This document shows, in pieces, positions 22,491 through 33,269 of a stretch of DNA of 64,000 nt. The translations under genes were made by a program, and so were the position numbers. Origin of the DNA: Platerodrilus igneus (Eukaryota > Arthropoda > Insecta > Coleoptera > Lycidae); the NCBI GenBank assembly GCA_036346225.1, contig JARFIW010000999.1:6183001-6247000 (forward strand). The letters are read 5' to 3'. Each line of letters opens with the position of its first letter. Position 1 is the stretch's first letter. A model generated the notes under the pieces. The model worked only from the letters and a program-made list of their open reading frames with translations. It had not been told where the DNA came from and did no database searches.

Positions 22491-23684
22491 TTGTTATCGT
22501 TAGACGAGTCGACGAAAAGGAAAAGTATTTGCATTTTTTGTGGTAAGCAACATTTAAGTCATGATTGTTTTAAGACACCTTCTTTGCCGCTAGAAGACAA
22601 AAAGAAAATTATCCGTGAAAAGAAATTACGTTTTCAGTGTTTAACATCTAGTCATTTTTCAAAAAGATGCCGAGCTAATGTCAGATGTCCATTATGTAAG
22701 GTTCGTCATTATATTGTCTTGTGCCCAGAGTTAACGCCTAGCCGATCTTTTATATCGGAGGACAAAAAACTAGTAGTAGCAGATACAACTAACGCTAGCA
22801 CGTCAAGTGTAATGACGGTTCAGAATAGTAAACATGTGTTGCTTCAAACTGTCATCGTTAAATTAGTAGGTTGTGGCCACAAGCGTAATATTCGAGCGGT
22901 GATTGATACAGGTTCACAAAATACGTACATTTTGGAGAAGACCGCAAGGTCGGTTGGCTTGCGCCCTATTGGTAAAGAACACCTGAGTCATATTGTGTTT
23001 GGCGCTGTTGCCTCGGAACCGAAAGTTCATAATCGTTATACAGTTACCGTTTCTTCACTTAACGAATCTTTTCGATATTTATTTGAGGCCCTAGATTAAC
23101 CATTAATATGTGGTGCGGTTCCACGGTTACGGAACGAAACACTTTTGAATGAGCTTCGTAGGCATAATATCAGTCTTTCGGATGTTGGAGAGCACTGCCC
23201 GGAAATTGGGTTGTTGATTGGGGCAGATGTTGCTGGTAATCTTTTAATCGGAAGAATTCTTGAATTAGAGAGTGGATCAGTCACTGTTGAAACGAAGCTA
23301 GGTTGGACCCTTATGGGCAAAGTGCCTGATGTTAACCCACTTGAAAATGCAGCTTTAATGGTTGTTTCACTGTATGTTAACAGTGCAACCATCACAGATT
23401 TGTGGGATTTGGAGACTATAGGCTTTCGTGATCCTGTAGATAAGAAAACAAAAGTTGAAGTGCAGGAAAGTGTATTAGTCCATTTTAACGAGACTGTATC
23501 TAGAGATTTAGAGGGACGTTACGAGGTACATATGCCATGGGTAGAAGATCATTTGGTTTTACCTAGCAATAGGGCTATAGCAGAGAAACGGTTAATTACT
23601 ATGTCCAAGAGTCTTAAAGATACGGACATGTTTCAAGCCTATAATCAAATATTTGATGAATGGGAAGCTGAAGAAATTATTTAA
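22491..23684 (+). pseudogene. BEL-2 zinc knuckles, protease and start of RT
   Basis: The first frame (22491-23099) opens with CIFCGKQHLSHDC and CPLCKVRHYIVLC zinc-knuckle motifs, followed by AVIDTGSQNTYI, an intact D-T-G-S protease active site. After a stop, the frame 23145-23684 contains LLIGADVAGNLL and GWTLMGKVP, the BEL/Pao protease C-terminal hallmark. It then shows the RT lead-in RYEVHMPWVEDHLVLPSN. A stop (TAA) at 23682 interrupts the polyprotein before the RT palm. Confidence 0.87.
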
Positions 23685-24965
23685 AAGGTTCCCGCTGGAG
23701 AAATTGTGAGTTCTCTGCACTATTTGCCACATAGAGCGATGATTAAAACTAGTAGTGAGACTACTAAGATTAGACCAGTATTCGATGCCTCATCCCACGA
23801 GAAGGGTGCACCTTCTTTTAATGACTGTCTTGAGCAAGGACTTAATCTGATAGAGCTTATACCAGAATTGTTGCATAGGTTTAGGTTGTACCAGTTTGGT
23901 GTTACAGCAGACATTAGAAAAGCTTTTCTGCAGATTAGCCTGGCACATGAAGATCGTGAATTTGTTAGACTCCTGTGGTGGGAAAATTCCCAAATGGACA
24001 AAATGGTGGAGTACCGACACAAGCGTATCGTATTGGGTGTGACCTGCAGCCCTTTTCTACTTGGAGCGTGTATTGGTCACCATTTAAATTCAGTTTCTGG
24101 CGAGTTCGCTAAAACCGCTTCTCTGTTGAAATCTACATTTTATGTGGACAATTGTGTGACTAGTTTTGGAACGACAAGCGAGTTGAATAAGTTTATTTGT
24201 GAAACCTCCCAAATTATGATGGATGCTAAATTTGAGTTACGGGGGTGGGAGCATACACGTGTCTCAACTAATACTACTGTCAACGCTACAGACGTTCTTT
24301 CTGTTAATTTGCTAGGTTTGAAATGGGACAAAATTGAAGACTCGCTATGTTGTAATGTAAATAAAGACATTCAAGATATAACTTCGGTTACTAAGCGTGT
24401 CATGTTGTCGATCAATTATAAATTGTACGACCCTATAGGATTCACTTGTCCACTTACACTGATACCAAAATTGTTATTGAAAGATACTTGGAGTTTGGAA
24501 GTCGGTTGGGATGAAAAACTTCCAGTTAACATCTGTTAACATCTTGATGTGGTTAAAAGAATTGCCTATTTTGGCCGATATAAAAATACCTAGATGGTTA
24601 GCTACTAATGATTTATGTGGAGGTACATGGAGTTGGCATGTGTTTGCCGATGCAAGTTAGAAAGCGTATGCGGCTAGTATCTTTTTACGGATTGAAAATG
24701 AGACCGGTACGTCTATTCAGCTTGTACAAGAGAAATCTCGCGTTTCTCTCATGAAAAAGTCAACTACACCCCGTTTGGAGTTGCTTGCATATTGTATAGC
24801 TACACGATTAATGGAGAGTGTGAAGAAAACTTTAAATTTAGAAGCGATTCGTGTCATGTATTGGTCGGACTCTATGGATGCCTTGTACTGGATTAAAACA
24901 GATGATCGATGGGGTGCTTTCATATCAAATCGAGTGAAGGAAATTCGAACGGTAATGTTCCGGGT
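23685..24965 (+). pseudogene. BEL-2 reverse transcriptase and RNase H
   Basis: The frame 23706-24539 shows YLPHRAMIK, TTKIRPVFDASSHEKGAPS, FGVTADIRKAFLQISL (first catalytic Asp) and a YVDNCVTSF box. The last Asp of YVDD is Asn here. After a frameshift near 24540 the RNase H region follows (WHVFADAS, then a stop, KAYAASIF), and the frame 24751-24972 holds STTPRLELLAYC and YWSDSMDALYWI. It cannot make functional enzyme as it stands. Confidence 0.87.
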
Positions 24966-26727
24966 GATATGAACCCTGCCGATTTACCATCCAGAGGGTG
25001 TACGTCTCGTCAGTTATTGGTATCGCGATGGTGGGAGGGTCCTAATTGGCTTTATCTACGCGAGGAACAGTGGCCTGTCACTCGCATACAAATTAATGAA
25101 GATACGATAAACCGTGAAAAGAAAAAGAGTGTCGTCTTGTTCTCAGTTAGCGCTGAACCACAGTTTTCAGATACTTTATGTCGACGTGTCTCACGATTCT
25201 CTTGTCTGGTGGGAATGGTTGCCCGAATTTACCGGTTTGCTGGGCTAATCGGTAAACCAACTGTGATTTTGGGCAATTCTTTGAGTGTAGACGAATTTGA
25301 TTATGGTGAGAACAAGCTTTGGTTGCTCGTACAAAAGGAATCGTTTGTTAATGAAAATCATGAAACGTTGAAGAGGTTTAGCTTATTTAAAGATGACGAA
25401 GGTTACATTTGTTTAAAAACTAAACTACTGCATAGTGACGATGCGTTCCATTTTAGATGTCCAATCGTCCTTCCTTCCAAACATTTTGTGGTAAAAAAGA
25501 TGATTTTAGAAAGGCACCGCCAATTATGTCACGCAGGAGTCAATGTGCTCATGCTCAATCTGAGGGAAAAATATTGGATTTTAAGAAGTCGCAGAACAAT
25601 ACGTCATGTACTGGATGAATGCGTTAAATGTCGAAGATTTCAATCACGGCCATTTTCAGTGGAGTGTGCTTCACTCCCACCGGATAGGGTAAATAATGCA
25701 GGCGTGTTTGAGATTGTCGGAGTTGATTTGGCCGGGCCTCTATATGTAAGGTAGCAAGAAATGTTGGATCACGTTGTACACGTGCGCTGTGTACCGAGCT
25801 GTACATTTGGAGTTAGTGTCAACAATGTCCACAGCTACTTTTTTAGAATCTTTTAGGAGGTTCATCAGTAGGCGGGGACGTCCAAATATAGTTTATTCGG
25901 ATAATGGGCGAAATTTTGTAGGTGCCGCCGAAGCACTTAAACGTATTGACTGGAAAGCAGTAGTGAAAGCCTGTACGCTGAAAAGGATTTAGTGGAAATT
26001 TAATCCGCCGTATGCTGCATGGTGGGGCTGCTGGTGGGAGCGATTGATACGCATAGTCAAAGATCTGTTAAAGCGAGTTTTAGCAAAGGCAGTATTGTAT
26101 TATGAGGAGCTTTATACTATATTATGCGACTGCGAGGCTACCATCAATTCCCGGACATTAACGTATGTAGCAGAAGACTGTAATGATTTAATTCCCTTGA
26201 CTCCATCTATGTTTTTAAAAGATTTACCTAGCTCCGAGACACTTGACATTGACGAACTTGATACGAACAATTTGGATAAGCGTTTTAGGTATATGCAGCA
26301 TTTACGAAACAGTCTGCGTGAGCGCTTCCGAAACGAGTATGTAGGTTTTTTGGTTACGTTACGCAACAACTCGAGAGTCGATCTCATTAAGGAAAATAGT
26401 GTAGTTCTAGTAGGGAGCGACAAGGTTAAACGCATACATTGGCTGCTCACGAAAATTGTGGAAGTTTTTGTTGCTAGGGATGGAAAAACTCGCGTTGCTC
26501 GATTGCGGACAAAAGGTGGTGAATGTATACGTGCTGTGCGGCGATTGTATCCCCTGGAATTGCAACGGGGAACTGAAATTCTAGATGAAAGGGGAAATTT
26601 AAAAGAGGAAATGAAACATGCCGTGAACACTCCTCCTGAACAGAGTGTACCTGTGAGTTGTACTACCAGAAGCGGTAGGGAAGTGCGCGCACCTATTAGA
26701 CTAAGTTTATTTGTTCATTTGGAATGA
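24909..26727 (+). pseudogene. BEL-2 integrase and C-terminal domain
   Basis: Residues visible in order are NPADLPSRGC, WWEGPNWL, the zinc-binding H-x-C arrangement (RHRQLCHAG ... LDECVKCRRF), VDLAGPLY with the first catalytic Asp, [10 protein letters not shown] with the second, and WWERLIRIVKDLLKRVLAK with the Glu. A C-terminal DUF5641-type region (LRERFRNEYVGFL, VLVGSDKVKR, RAVRRLYPLEL) ends at 26727. The full D,D-E triad is present, unlike BEL-1 and BEL-4. Stops near 25754 and 25990 break it. Confidence 0.9.
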
Positions 26728-26802
26728 TTCCAATTATGGTTTATAGTTTTGTTGTTGATTTACCCACCTGATTTATATGTTGGTAATTCAAGGTGGGAGT
26801 GA

Positions 26803-26995
26803 TGTTAGAATTGTCATGTTAATCTGTTCTGTTTAAAAGTAGTAGGCGGAAGTAAGTCGGTCTGTAAAAATGTCAGTTTATTAAATATATATAAATTAGC
26901 TATCAGAAAATTAATTTGAGTTATTGTGGGAAAGCGCTGTGTTCCGAGCCTGTATCTTAAGAAGCTCAGAACGGGTAGTTTGAAGACTTCTTACA
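26803..26995 (+). repeat. 3' LTR of BEL-2
   Basis: It starts TGTTAGAATTGTCATGTTAA immediately after a GGTGGGAGTGA purine-rich tract (polypurine tract candidate, 26792-26802) and ends TTCTTACA. Confidence 0.88.
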
Positions 26996-27922
26996 TGTAT
27001 TTTGGAAGCGTGAGAAGTTAAACGAACCGTTCTAAAATTCTCACACCTATTAGCTCCTGACTTTTTTAGGATTGGGATAATAATATTTTTTCTAAATCTA
27101 TTGGGATTTCAACTATCATATATTACTTGAACTAGTTCATATAATCTGTCAAAAGTTTTTTATGACTTGCATATTTTATTAATTCTGCGGGTATATCGTC
27201 TATTCCCGGCGCTTTATTTAGTTTTAGATCCCTAACAGCTCTATTAAATTTTTGCTTACTTTCACTATTCAATTCTCTGAAAGATTTAAGTTTTCTTCTA
27301 TTCTCTATTAAATCTAATATCCCCTTTGTTACCCAGAGTTTTCTCGCTTCTACTTTTTCTTAACTATAGTCTGTGTTGCTGTATCATATACAGCCCTTTT
27401 TATTTTTTTCCATCTATTTTCTACGTTCTTTTGATCTTATTATCTAATAGTTGTTTATATTCCTCTTGTACCTCACTATCATTAAGCTTACCTAGATCCC
27501 ATCCCTCTCTTTTAACTTTCCTCAATTTTTTGAATTTTAGATTACACTTCATTTTAACTAAGTTATGATCGCTATCTAAGTCAGCCCCTAGATAACTACG
27601 ACAGTTTTTAACTTGGTTTCTAAGTCTTTGTTTATCTAAAATATAATCTATTTGGTATCTAGCCCAATCACCTGGAGTTTTCCAGGTATATCTTCTTCTA
27701 ACATGTTGTTCGAATGGGGTGTTTACAGTTACTAATCTACGTTCCTGGCAAAACTCAACTAATCTTTCTCCTCTATCATTTCGTCTACCATACCTAAATT
27801 TTCCTACCATTTATCCCTCTCTACTTTTTCCCACTGACGCATTAAAATCGCCCATAACTATTAAATTCTCATCTCCCTTTACTTTTTTCACTATACTATT
27901 TATATCCTGGTATACCTTTTCT
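26996..27922 (-). mobile_element. LINE-B, middle part (endonuclease end and RT start)
   Basis: The minus strand just below 27060 encodes GANRCENFRTVRLTSHASK, the RT segment that directly precedes the part at 21073-21240, so BEL-2 splits one ORF. The frame at 27421-27810 contains NDRGERLVEFC, RRRYTWKTPG, YQIDYILDKQRLRNQVK and DLDSDHNLVKMK, the C-terminal half of an APE-type endonuclease. The piece ends at 27922 at the LINE-A(+) insertion site. Confidence 0.85.
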
Positions 27923-28221
27923 CCATTTCGAATGGACCTGCACCTTGCCGAAGTTCTAGATTACTAGAACAGGTGAAATGGCTTGCGTGTTCTAATGAGC
28001 TAAAGAGCCAAACTACAGGTCCAACCAAAGTAGTAGGGTCGTTAGTGAGGAACCAGACTAAGACAGGTCCCCGAAAGAGGGCAGCGGCTCTTTCGGTACT
28101 TGGATTGGCAGAAACCATAGGAGTCGGTATGGCAGTCTAAGACACACTACCGCGATGTGGAAGGCAACGGGAAATCACCACATTACCTCCCAAGTACACA
28201 GCGTACCTAAATTATAATAAA

Positions 28222-29326
28222 ATGATGGCATTCTCTGGGGTAAAAGATTCCGGAGTTAAAATAGTCCCCCATTCGGATCTCCGGGAGGGGACTACTTCGG
28301 AGGATGCGATCGGAAAGTTAAGAATAAGAGTGGGGAACATTTTGCGAGTCGGAGCGTGGAATGTTAGAACTATGAAGCAAGTGGGTAAGCTAGAGAACCT
28401 AAAAATCGAAATGAATAGGTTATCACTAGACATAGTAGGGATCAGCGAAGTTCGGTGGCCAGAGGCGGGGGATTTTTGGAGTGAAGACTTCAGGGTAATT
28501 CATACAGGAGCCGAGGAAGGAAATTTGGGTGTGGGGATAGTTATGCGGAAAAAGATAGGATACTGTGTAGAAAATTACTTACAAAAGAATGAAAGAGTAT
28601 TCATGGTTAGATTAGAATCTAAACCGGTAAACACAGTATTAATACAAGTATACATGCCCACCTCTAGCTACAGTGACGAAGAGGTAGACGCCATCTACAA
28701 AGATATCGAAGACATATTAAGACACGTAAAAGGACATGAAAATTTAATAATTACGGGGGATTTTAATGCAGTGGTAGGTGAGGGTAGGGAAGGAGCGGTA
28801 GTAGGTTTATTTGGTTTAGGCTAGAAACGACAGAGGAAATAGGCTGGTAGAATTTTGCGACAAGAACAATTTAATCATTACAAACACATTATTTCAACAT
28901 CATGCTAGAAGACGATATACGTGGAAGATGCCAGGAGATATAGGAAGATATCAAATAGATTACATTCTTGTTAGACAACGGTTTAGAAATCAAGTAAAAG
29001 ACTGTAGAAGCTACCCAGAAGCAGATATAGATACTGACCACAACATCGTAATTATGAAGGCCGCACTTAAATTTAAAAATCTGAAAAAAAGAAACGGAAA
29101 AAGGCACTTGGACTTAGAGAAACTAAAAGATAAAGATATTCAAGTAAGATTCGAAAAAAAGTCAAATGAATTGCTGAATGATATCGGGAAAATATCTGAA
29201 ACTAAGGAAGTAGAAACAGAATGGAATAACATTAAATCCAGCCTAGATATGGCGACCAGAGATATTCCGGGGTATATACAAAAAGAAAATAAGAAACCAT
29301 GGATAACAAAGGATATCCTGAATTAA
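28222..29326 (+). pseudogene. LINE-A(+) APE-type endonuclease
   Basis: The start at 28222 (MMAFSGVKDSGVKIVPHSD) is the same as in the other copies. Visible motifs are GAWNVRTMKQ, VGISEVRWPEAG with the catalytic Glu, IITGDFNAVVGEG with D and N, RYQIDYILVRQR and DIDTDHNIVIMK. A frameshift near 28823 splits the frames 28222-28824 and 28928-29326. Of the copies here this has the best preserved endonuclease motifs. It would nick the target for target-primed reverse transcription. Confidence 0.9.
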
Positions 29327-30752
29327 ATCGAAGAAAGACGAAAATACAAAAATAAATCAGACGAAACAGGAAAACAGAGATACAAATCCATAAAATGGGA
29401 AATTATTCGAAAATGCAGGAAAGCTAAAGAACAATGGATTGATGAAAACTGCAGAGGTACAAACTAAGATGGAAGTAGGAAAGACAGATGAAGCATACAA
29501 ACTAATTAGAATCAATTTTAGGGATATAGAACCGTATAGCAAAAATATAAGGGATGCGGGAGGAAATGTCATTATAGAAAATGTAGAGAAAGTGGGTAGA
29601 TGGCAAGAATATATAGGAAATTTATATGCAGGAGAAGAACTAACTGCATTAGAAAGGGAATCAGACATTGAAAATGATGACTTGGGATATCCTATACTTA
29701 GAGATGAATTTGAAATAGCATTAAAGGGTCTGAAAAATGGTAAGGCGCCGGGTACAGATAAGGTGCAAGCGGAGACTCTAAAAGCCGCTGGTCAAGCAGT
29801 AACAGAACGTCTCTTCCAACTTGTATGCTAATGTATGAGACAGGTGAGATACCCAAAGATTTCAAACATAACATCATAGTAACTATACCAAAAAAGAAAG
29901 GCGCAGATAGATGTGAAAATTTTCGAACAATAAGCTTGACAGCACACGTATCAAAAATATTAACTAGAATTGTACAAAGACGAATGGAAAAACGGGCTGA
30001 AGAAATACTAGGAAAAGACCAATTTGGGTTTAGGCGAAACAGGGGAACACGGGAGGCTATCTTAGCTCTGAGGGTGATAATGGAGAAAACAATAGAAAAA
30101 GGGGAAAGCGTGTATATAGGGTTTGTAGATCTGGAAAAAGCATTTGACAATGTAAAATGGAAAAAAAATGTTCGAAATACTCAAAAAGATTGGAATGAGT
30201 TATGGGGATAGACGGATATTACATAGTTTATACAAAGAGCAAACAGGAGTAATAGAATTAGAGCAGGAACGTAGAGAAGTAAACATCAGGAAAGGGGTAA
30301 GACAGGGATGTTCCCTATCCCCACTAATTTTTAACTTGTACATTGAGGAGGCAATGAATACTGTCAAATGCAGGAAGACATTTGGAATTACTATGCAGGG
30401 ACAAAAAATTGATATGCTTAGATTTGCAGATGATATAGTGGTATTAGCATCTAGCAAGGAAGAGTTAGAAGCTGCTCTCAATGAAATGGAAACGGTTTTA
30501 ACAGAAAGATACGGTATGAAAATTAACAAAAGTAAAACTAAAGTACTAGTATGCAAAGGAGGGAAAAATAAATCAAAAACAAGAATACAAATATGTAACA
30601 CGAACTTACAAGAGGTTAAGGATTTCTGCTACCTAGGAAGCCAAATAACGCAAAATGGGATAAGCACAAAAGATATAAAACAAAGATTAGCACAAGGTCG
30701 TGCTACATTTAACAAACATAGAAACAAGGAAAAGATTGCTCAAAACATATGT
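29327..30752 (+). pseudogene. LINE-A(+) reverse transcriptase
   Basis: Frames 29439-29831, 29825-30211 and 30168-30797 give successive RT blocks: GKAPGTDKVQAETLKAAG, IPKKKGADRCENFRTISLT, GFRRNRGTREAILALRV, VYIGFVDLEKAFDNVKW (catalytic Asp), RKGVRQGCSLSPLIFNLYI and MLRFADDIVVLAS (FADD box). Small frameshifts join them. The coding sequence is cut at 30752 by the 431-bp insertion and resumes at 31184. Confidence 0.9.
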
Positions 30753-31183
30753 ATAATGTTCGTGTTTCGCGAATGTAGCTCGGTGGTTCGAGATTGAGTG
30801 GTTGCAAGTAATCAACGATATGATCACATTCACAACCGCGTGTACGTGAAAGCAATGTTTGTTGAACGAGGAGTTCACGGTAGACCTAATTTAAACGAGT
30901 TGCCTTCACACTACGAGCAATGGACTGTATATCGAGGAGCTTACGAAGCTTGCTGTAATTGATAACACTGACATACAAAAATAATAACGAATTTATTAAT
31001 AACTGAATACCAATGTTACAATTTACAATTGCGGGAGCGCGTCTTTTTAATGCTCACTCTTTCGCGGTCTAACAACTTCTCCTAGCTTTAACACTGCCCA
31101 GAGGTGGGGCGAGACGGTTGTGGCACGCAGGCCGTCTCGTTCAAATGTTTGTAAATATACATATTCCTACTCGTGTCGTAACA
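30753..31183. mobile_element. 431-bp LTR-like insertion within LINE-A(+)
   Basis: LINE-A sequence stops at ATATGT (30747-30752) and resumes with ATATGTGTGGAGC (31184 on), giving a 6-bp TSD. The insert includes TGTTCGTGTTTCGCGAATGT near its left end and ends ACTCGTGTCGTAACA. It has no ORF. TG..CA-like ends suggest a solo LTR, but four extra bases (ATAA) precede the TG, so the class is uncertain. Confidence 0.65.
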
Positions 31184-31598
31184 ATATGTGTGGAGCACAG
31201 CACTGTATGGCTGTGAAGCCTGGACAGTGGGAGAAGCGGACAAGAAAAAGGTAGAAGCCTTTGAAATGTGGTGCTACAGACGTATGATGAAGATATCATG
31301 GACAGACAAAGTTAAGAACGAAGAGGTACTAAAAATGGTAAAAGAAGAAATAAATATGTGGAAAACGGTAAAAAATAGGAGAGATAGGATGATAGGCCAC
31401 ATACTACGGCATGAAGGAATAGTGCGGAATATACTAGAAGCAGAGATAGGAAAAAAGAGAAGAAGAGGTAGACCTAGGTTAGACTACTGCACACAGATAG
31501 TGAAAGATGTAGGCTGTAGGAGTGTCAGGAAAATGTGTAGGCTAACTCAGAAGAGAAATCAATGGAGGTACGCATCCAACCAGTCCCAACATGGATAA
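31184..31598 (+). pseudogene. LINE-A(+) C-terminal domain
   Basis: STALYGCEAWTVGEADKKK, YRRMMKISWTDKVKNEE, RDRMIGHILRHEGIVRNI and RPRLDYCTQIVKDVGC end at a stop at 31596-31598. It is the C-terminal block after the RT fingers in this LINE type. It is continuous with the RT above once the 431-bp insertion and one TSD copy are taken out. Confidence 0.88.
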
Positions 31599-31599
31599 A

Positions 31600-32649
31600 T
31601 TAATGACGAAGAAAGTAACTGCACTTAAACATGATATTTATTATAAGCAACTACAAGCATTGGAGGGGCAATATTCTCGAATAATGGTAATTGTGTGAAA
31701 GCATTTACTGGAAAACTATTATTTCGGCAAATGTCTAAGTGTTGGGGGATCTTGGCAGCCACAGGTTGCTTAACCCCCTTCAATAAATCTCTGTGAAATA
31801 GGGCATAATATTAAAAAACAATATAAGGGGAACCGAGCTGTATTACTGTGTGAGAATTTCAGGTAACCATGTAGGTTAGTTTAGAAAAGAAATAAGTGCA
31901 AGTACATGTCCAACCAGTTTTGAGACGGGAAACCCAATGACGAAAAAATAAGCGCAGACAAATCTGATGATTATTATAAACAACTAGTTGTTTGTTGTGA
32001 AATATCTGCAACTAATGTTGACTGTGCGAAAAGACATATTGGAAAAAATATTAAATCAGTAAATGTACAAGTGCTGGGGGAACTTGGCAGCCACAGGCTG
32101 CTTACCCCCCTTCGCAACCACTGAATGTCGGAGAAATAGGGTATATGATTGTAATACAATAGAAGGTGACCGAACTGCATCTAACAAGAAAGAACGGCAC
32201 CTATGATGAAAGACAACAAACATAGAACAAAAAGTTGTTGAAAGCGTATGTGTGGAGCACAGCACAGACAATATGCCTAGGAAATACGAGCAGTCTGAAA
32301 AGCAGACAGAAGAACAGTAGCGGCCTTTGAAATGCCGTGCTTCAGATGTTCGAGGATGGACAGACTAAGTTAATAACAAATAGGTTATAGAAACAGTAAG
32401 GGAACAAGGATATCTTTGGGAAAAAATATGAGAAGTAGAAGGGTATAATACGTTCTACGGCATTTTTGGGGAATAGTATGTGATATATGACAAGCAGAGA
32501 TAGGAAAAAAGAGGTAGATGTAGACCTAGATCAGATAGTGATAGATGCAGACTGTGCAAATTTCAGGGAAATCTGTAGGTTAGTTCAGAATAGGAAACAA
32601 TGATGGTACGCGTCTAACCAGTTTCAGGACTGAAGACCCAATGATGATG
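31600..32649 (+). repeat. LINE-A repeated 3' tail units
   Basis: Three successive related segments are seen. The first starts CCAACCAGTCCCAACATGG (31577), the second CCAACCAGTTTTGAGACGGG (31910). Both contain an ACAAGTGCTGGGGGA-like motif and a GGCAGCCACAGGYTGCTTA motif. The third (about 32230-32649) repeats a decayed C-terminal coding block (GTGTGGAGCACAGCAC, GAGATAGGAAAAAAGAGG) and ends CCAGTTTCAGGACTGAAGAC plus the ATG tail. The same order occurs in LINE-A(-). Confidence 0.82.
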
Positions 32650-32925
32650 ATGACCTTTTCTACTTCCTAATTTTCGTACTGAATTGTTGGCATGTAAACC
32701 TGTACTAAAACAATGTATGTGGGTTTCGTACTTAATCTAACCATAATTCTTCTATTACTAAATTGTAAGTACCCCTTAAATTTAAATCCTAATCTTTTAC
32801 CTAACACTGTTCCTACCCCTGCCTGTCCATTAGTTGAAAAAGTTGTAATTATTCTATAATTATCTTTCCAAAAGTCATTACTATCTGGCCATCTCACCTC
32901 AATAGTACCTAAAACTTCGGAACAA
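32650..32925 (-). mobile_element. LINE-B, 5' part (endonuclease start)
   Basis: The frame at 32667-32897 encodes MRWPDSNDFWKDNYR and VGTVLGKRLGFKFKGYL through LVQVYMPTIQYEN, the endonuclease segment that directly precedes the part ending at 27922. ACCTTTTCT is found at 27914-27922 and 32650-32658 and is the TSD of the LINE-A(+) insertion. The 5' boundary of LINE-B is approximate. Confidence 0.82.
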
Positions 32926-33269
32926 GAATTTTACTTGTGAGCTCTCCATCATACATAGTACGTGTTTTAGGCCACGCATACCTGGGAAATATTGTGGAAA
33001 GTTCCCATATCTTTTCACAACGCAGTTTTTAAAGATTTTAGCAAAAAGCCACATCTGTCGCAGCCAACCTCCAAAAACCTTGTAAATTATTGAGGAATGA
33101 TGTTGACTCCTAAACTATGACATACAAGTATTTCATAGTCCTGGAAAGTTCATCTACATTTCAGATGAATTAAGTCGAGCATATTTGTTAGAACCTACAC
33201 TGACATAAAATTAGAGTACACTGTTCATTCATTAATAAACTATTTACCTGTGTCAGAAAAAAGCATTAA

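Larger units (their letters stand above)
21241..26995 (+). mobile_element. BEL-2, near-complete BEL/Pao retrotransposon
   Basis: Short LTRs (21241-21434 and 26803-26995) bracket gag, protease, RT, RNase H and integrase in BEL/Pao order. Flanks are CGTAT (21236-21240) and TGTAT (26996-27000), a 5-bp TSD with one change; LINE-B coding sequence resumes on both sides. LTRs are nearly identical, with a handful of substitutions. All domains are present, but about eight stops or frameshifts interrupt the polyprotein. It is a different family from BEL-1 and BEL-4. Confidence 0.93.
27923..32649 (+). mobile_element. LINE-A (plus), full-length copy inside LINE-B
   Basis: It begins CCATTTCGAATGGACCTGCA and ends in an ATGATGATG tail. 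A perfect 9-bp TSD, ACCTTTTCT, lies at 27914-27922 and 32650-32658 and is part of the interrupted LINE-B ORF. Without the 431-bp insertion at 30753-31183 the element is about 4.29 kb, matching LINE-A(-). The TSD proves that the ORF, the repeated 3' tail units and the simple tail moved as one unit. Confidence 0.92.

Noticed and set aside
24909..26727. Env-like third gene in BEL-2
   Set aside because: The whole region is accounted for by integrase and the C-terminal DUF5641-type region; no signal peptide or membrane segment is seen.
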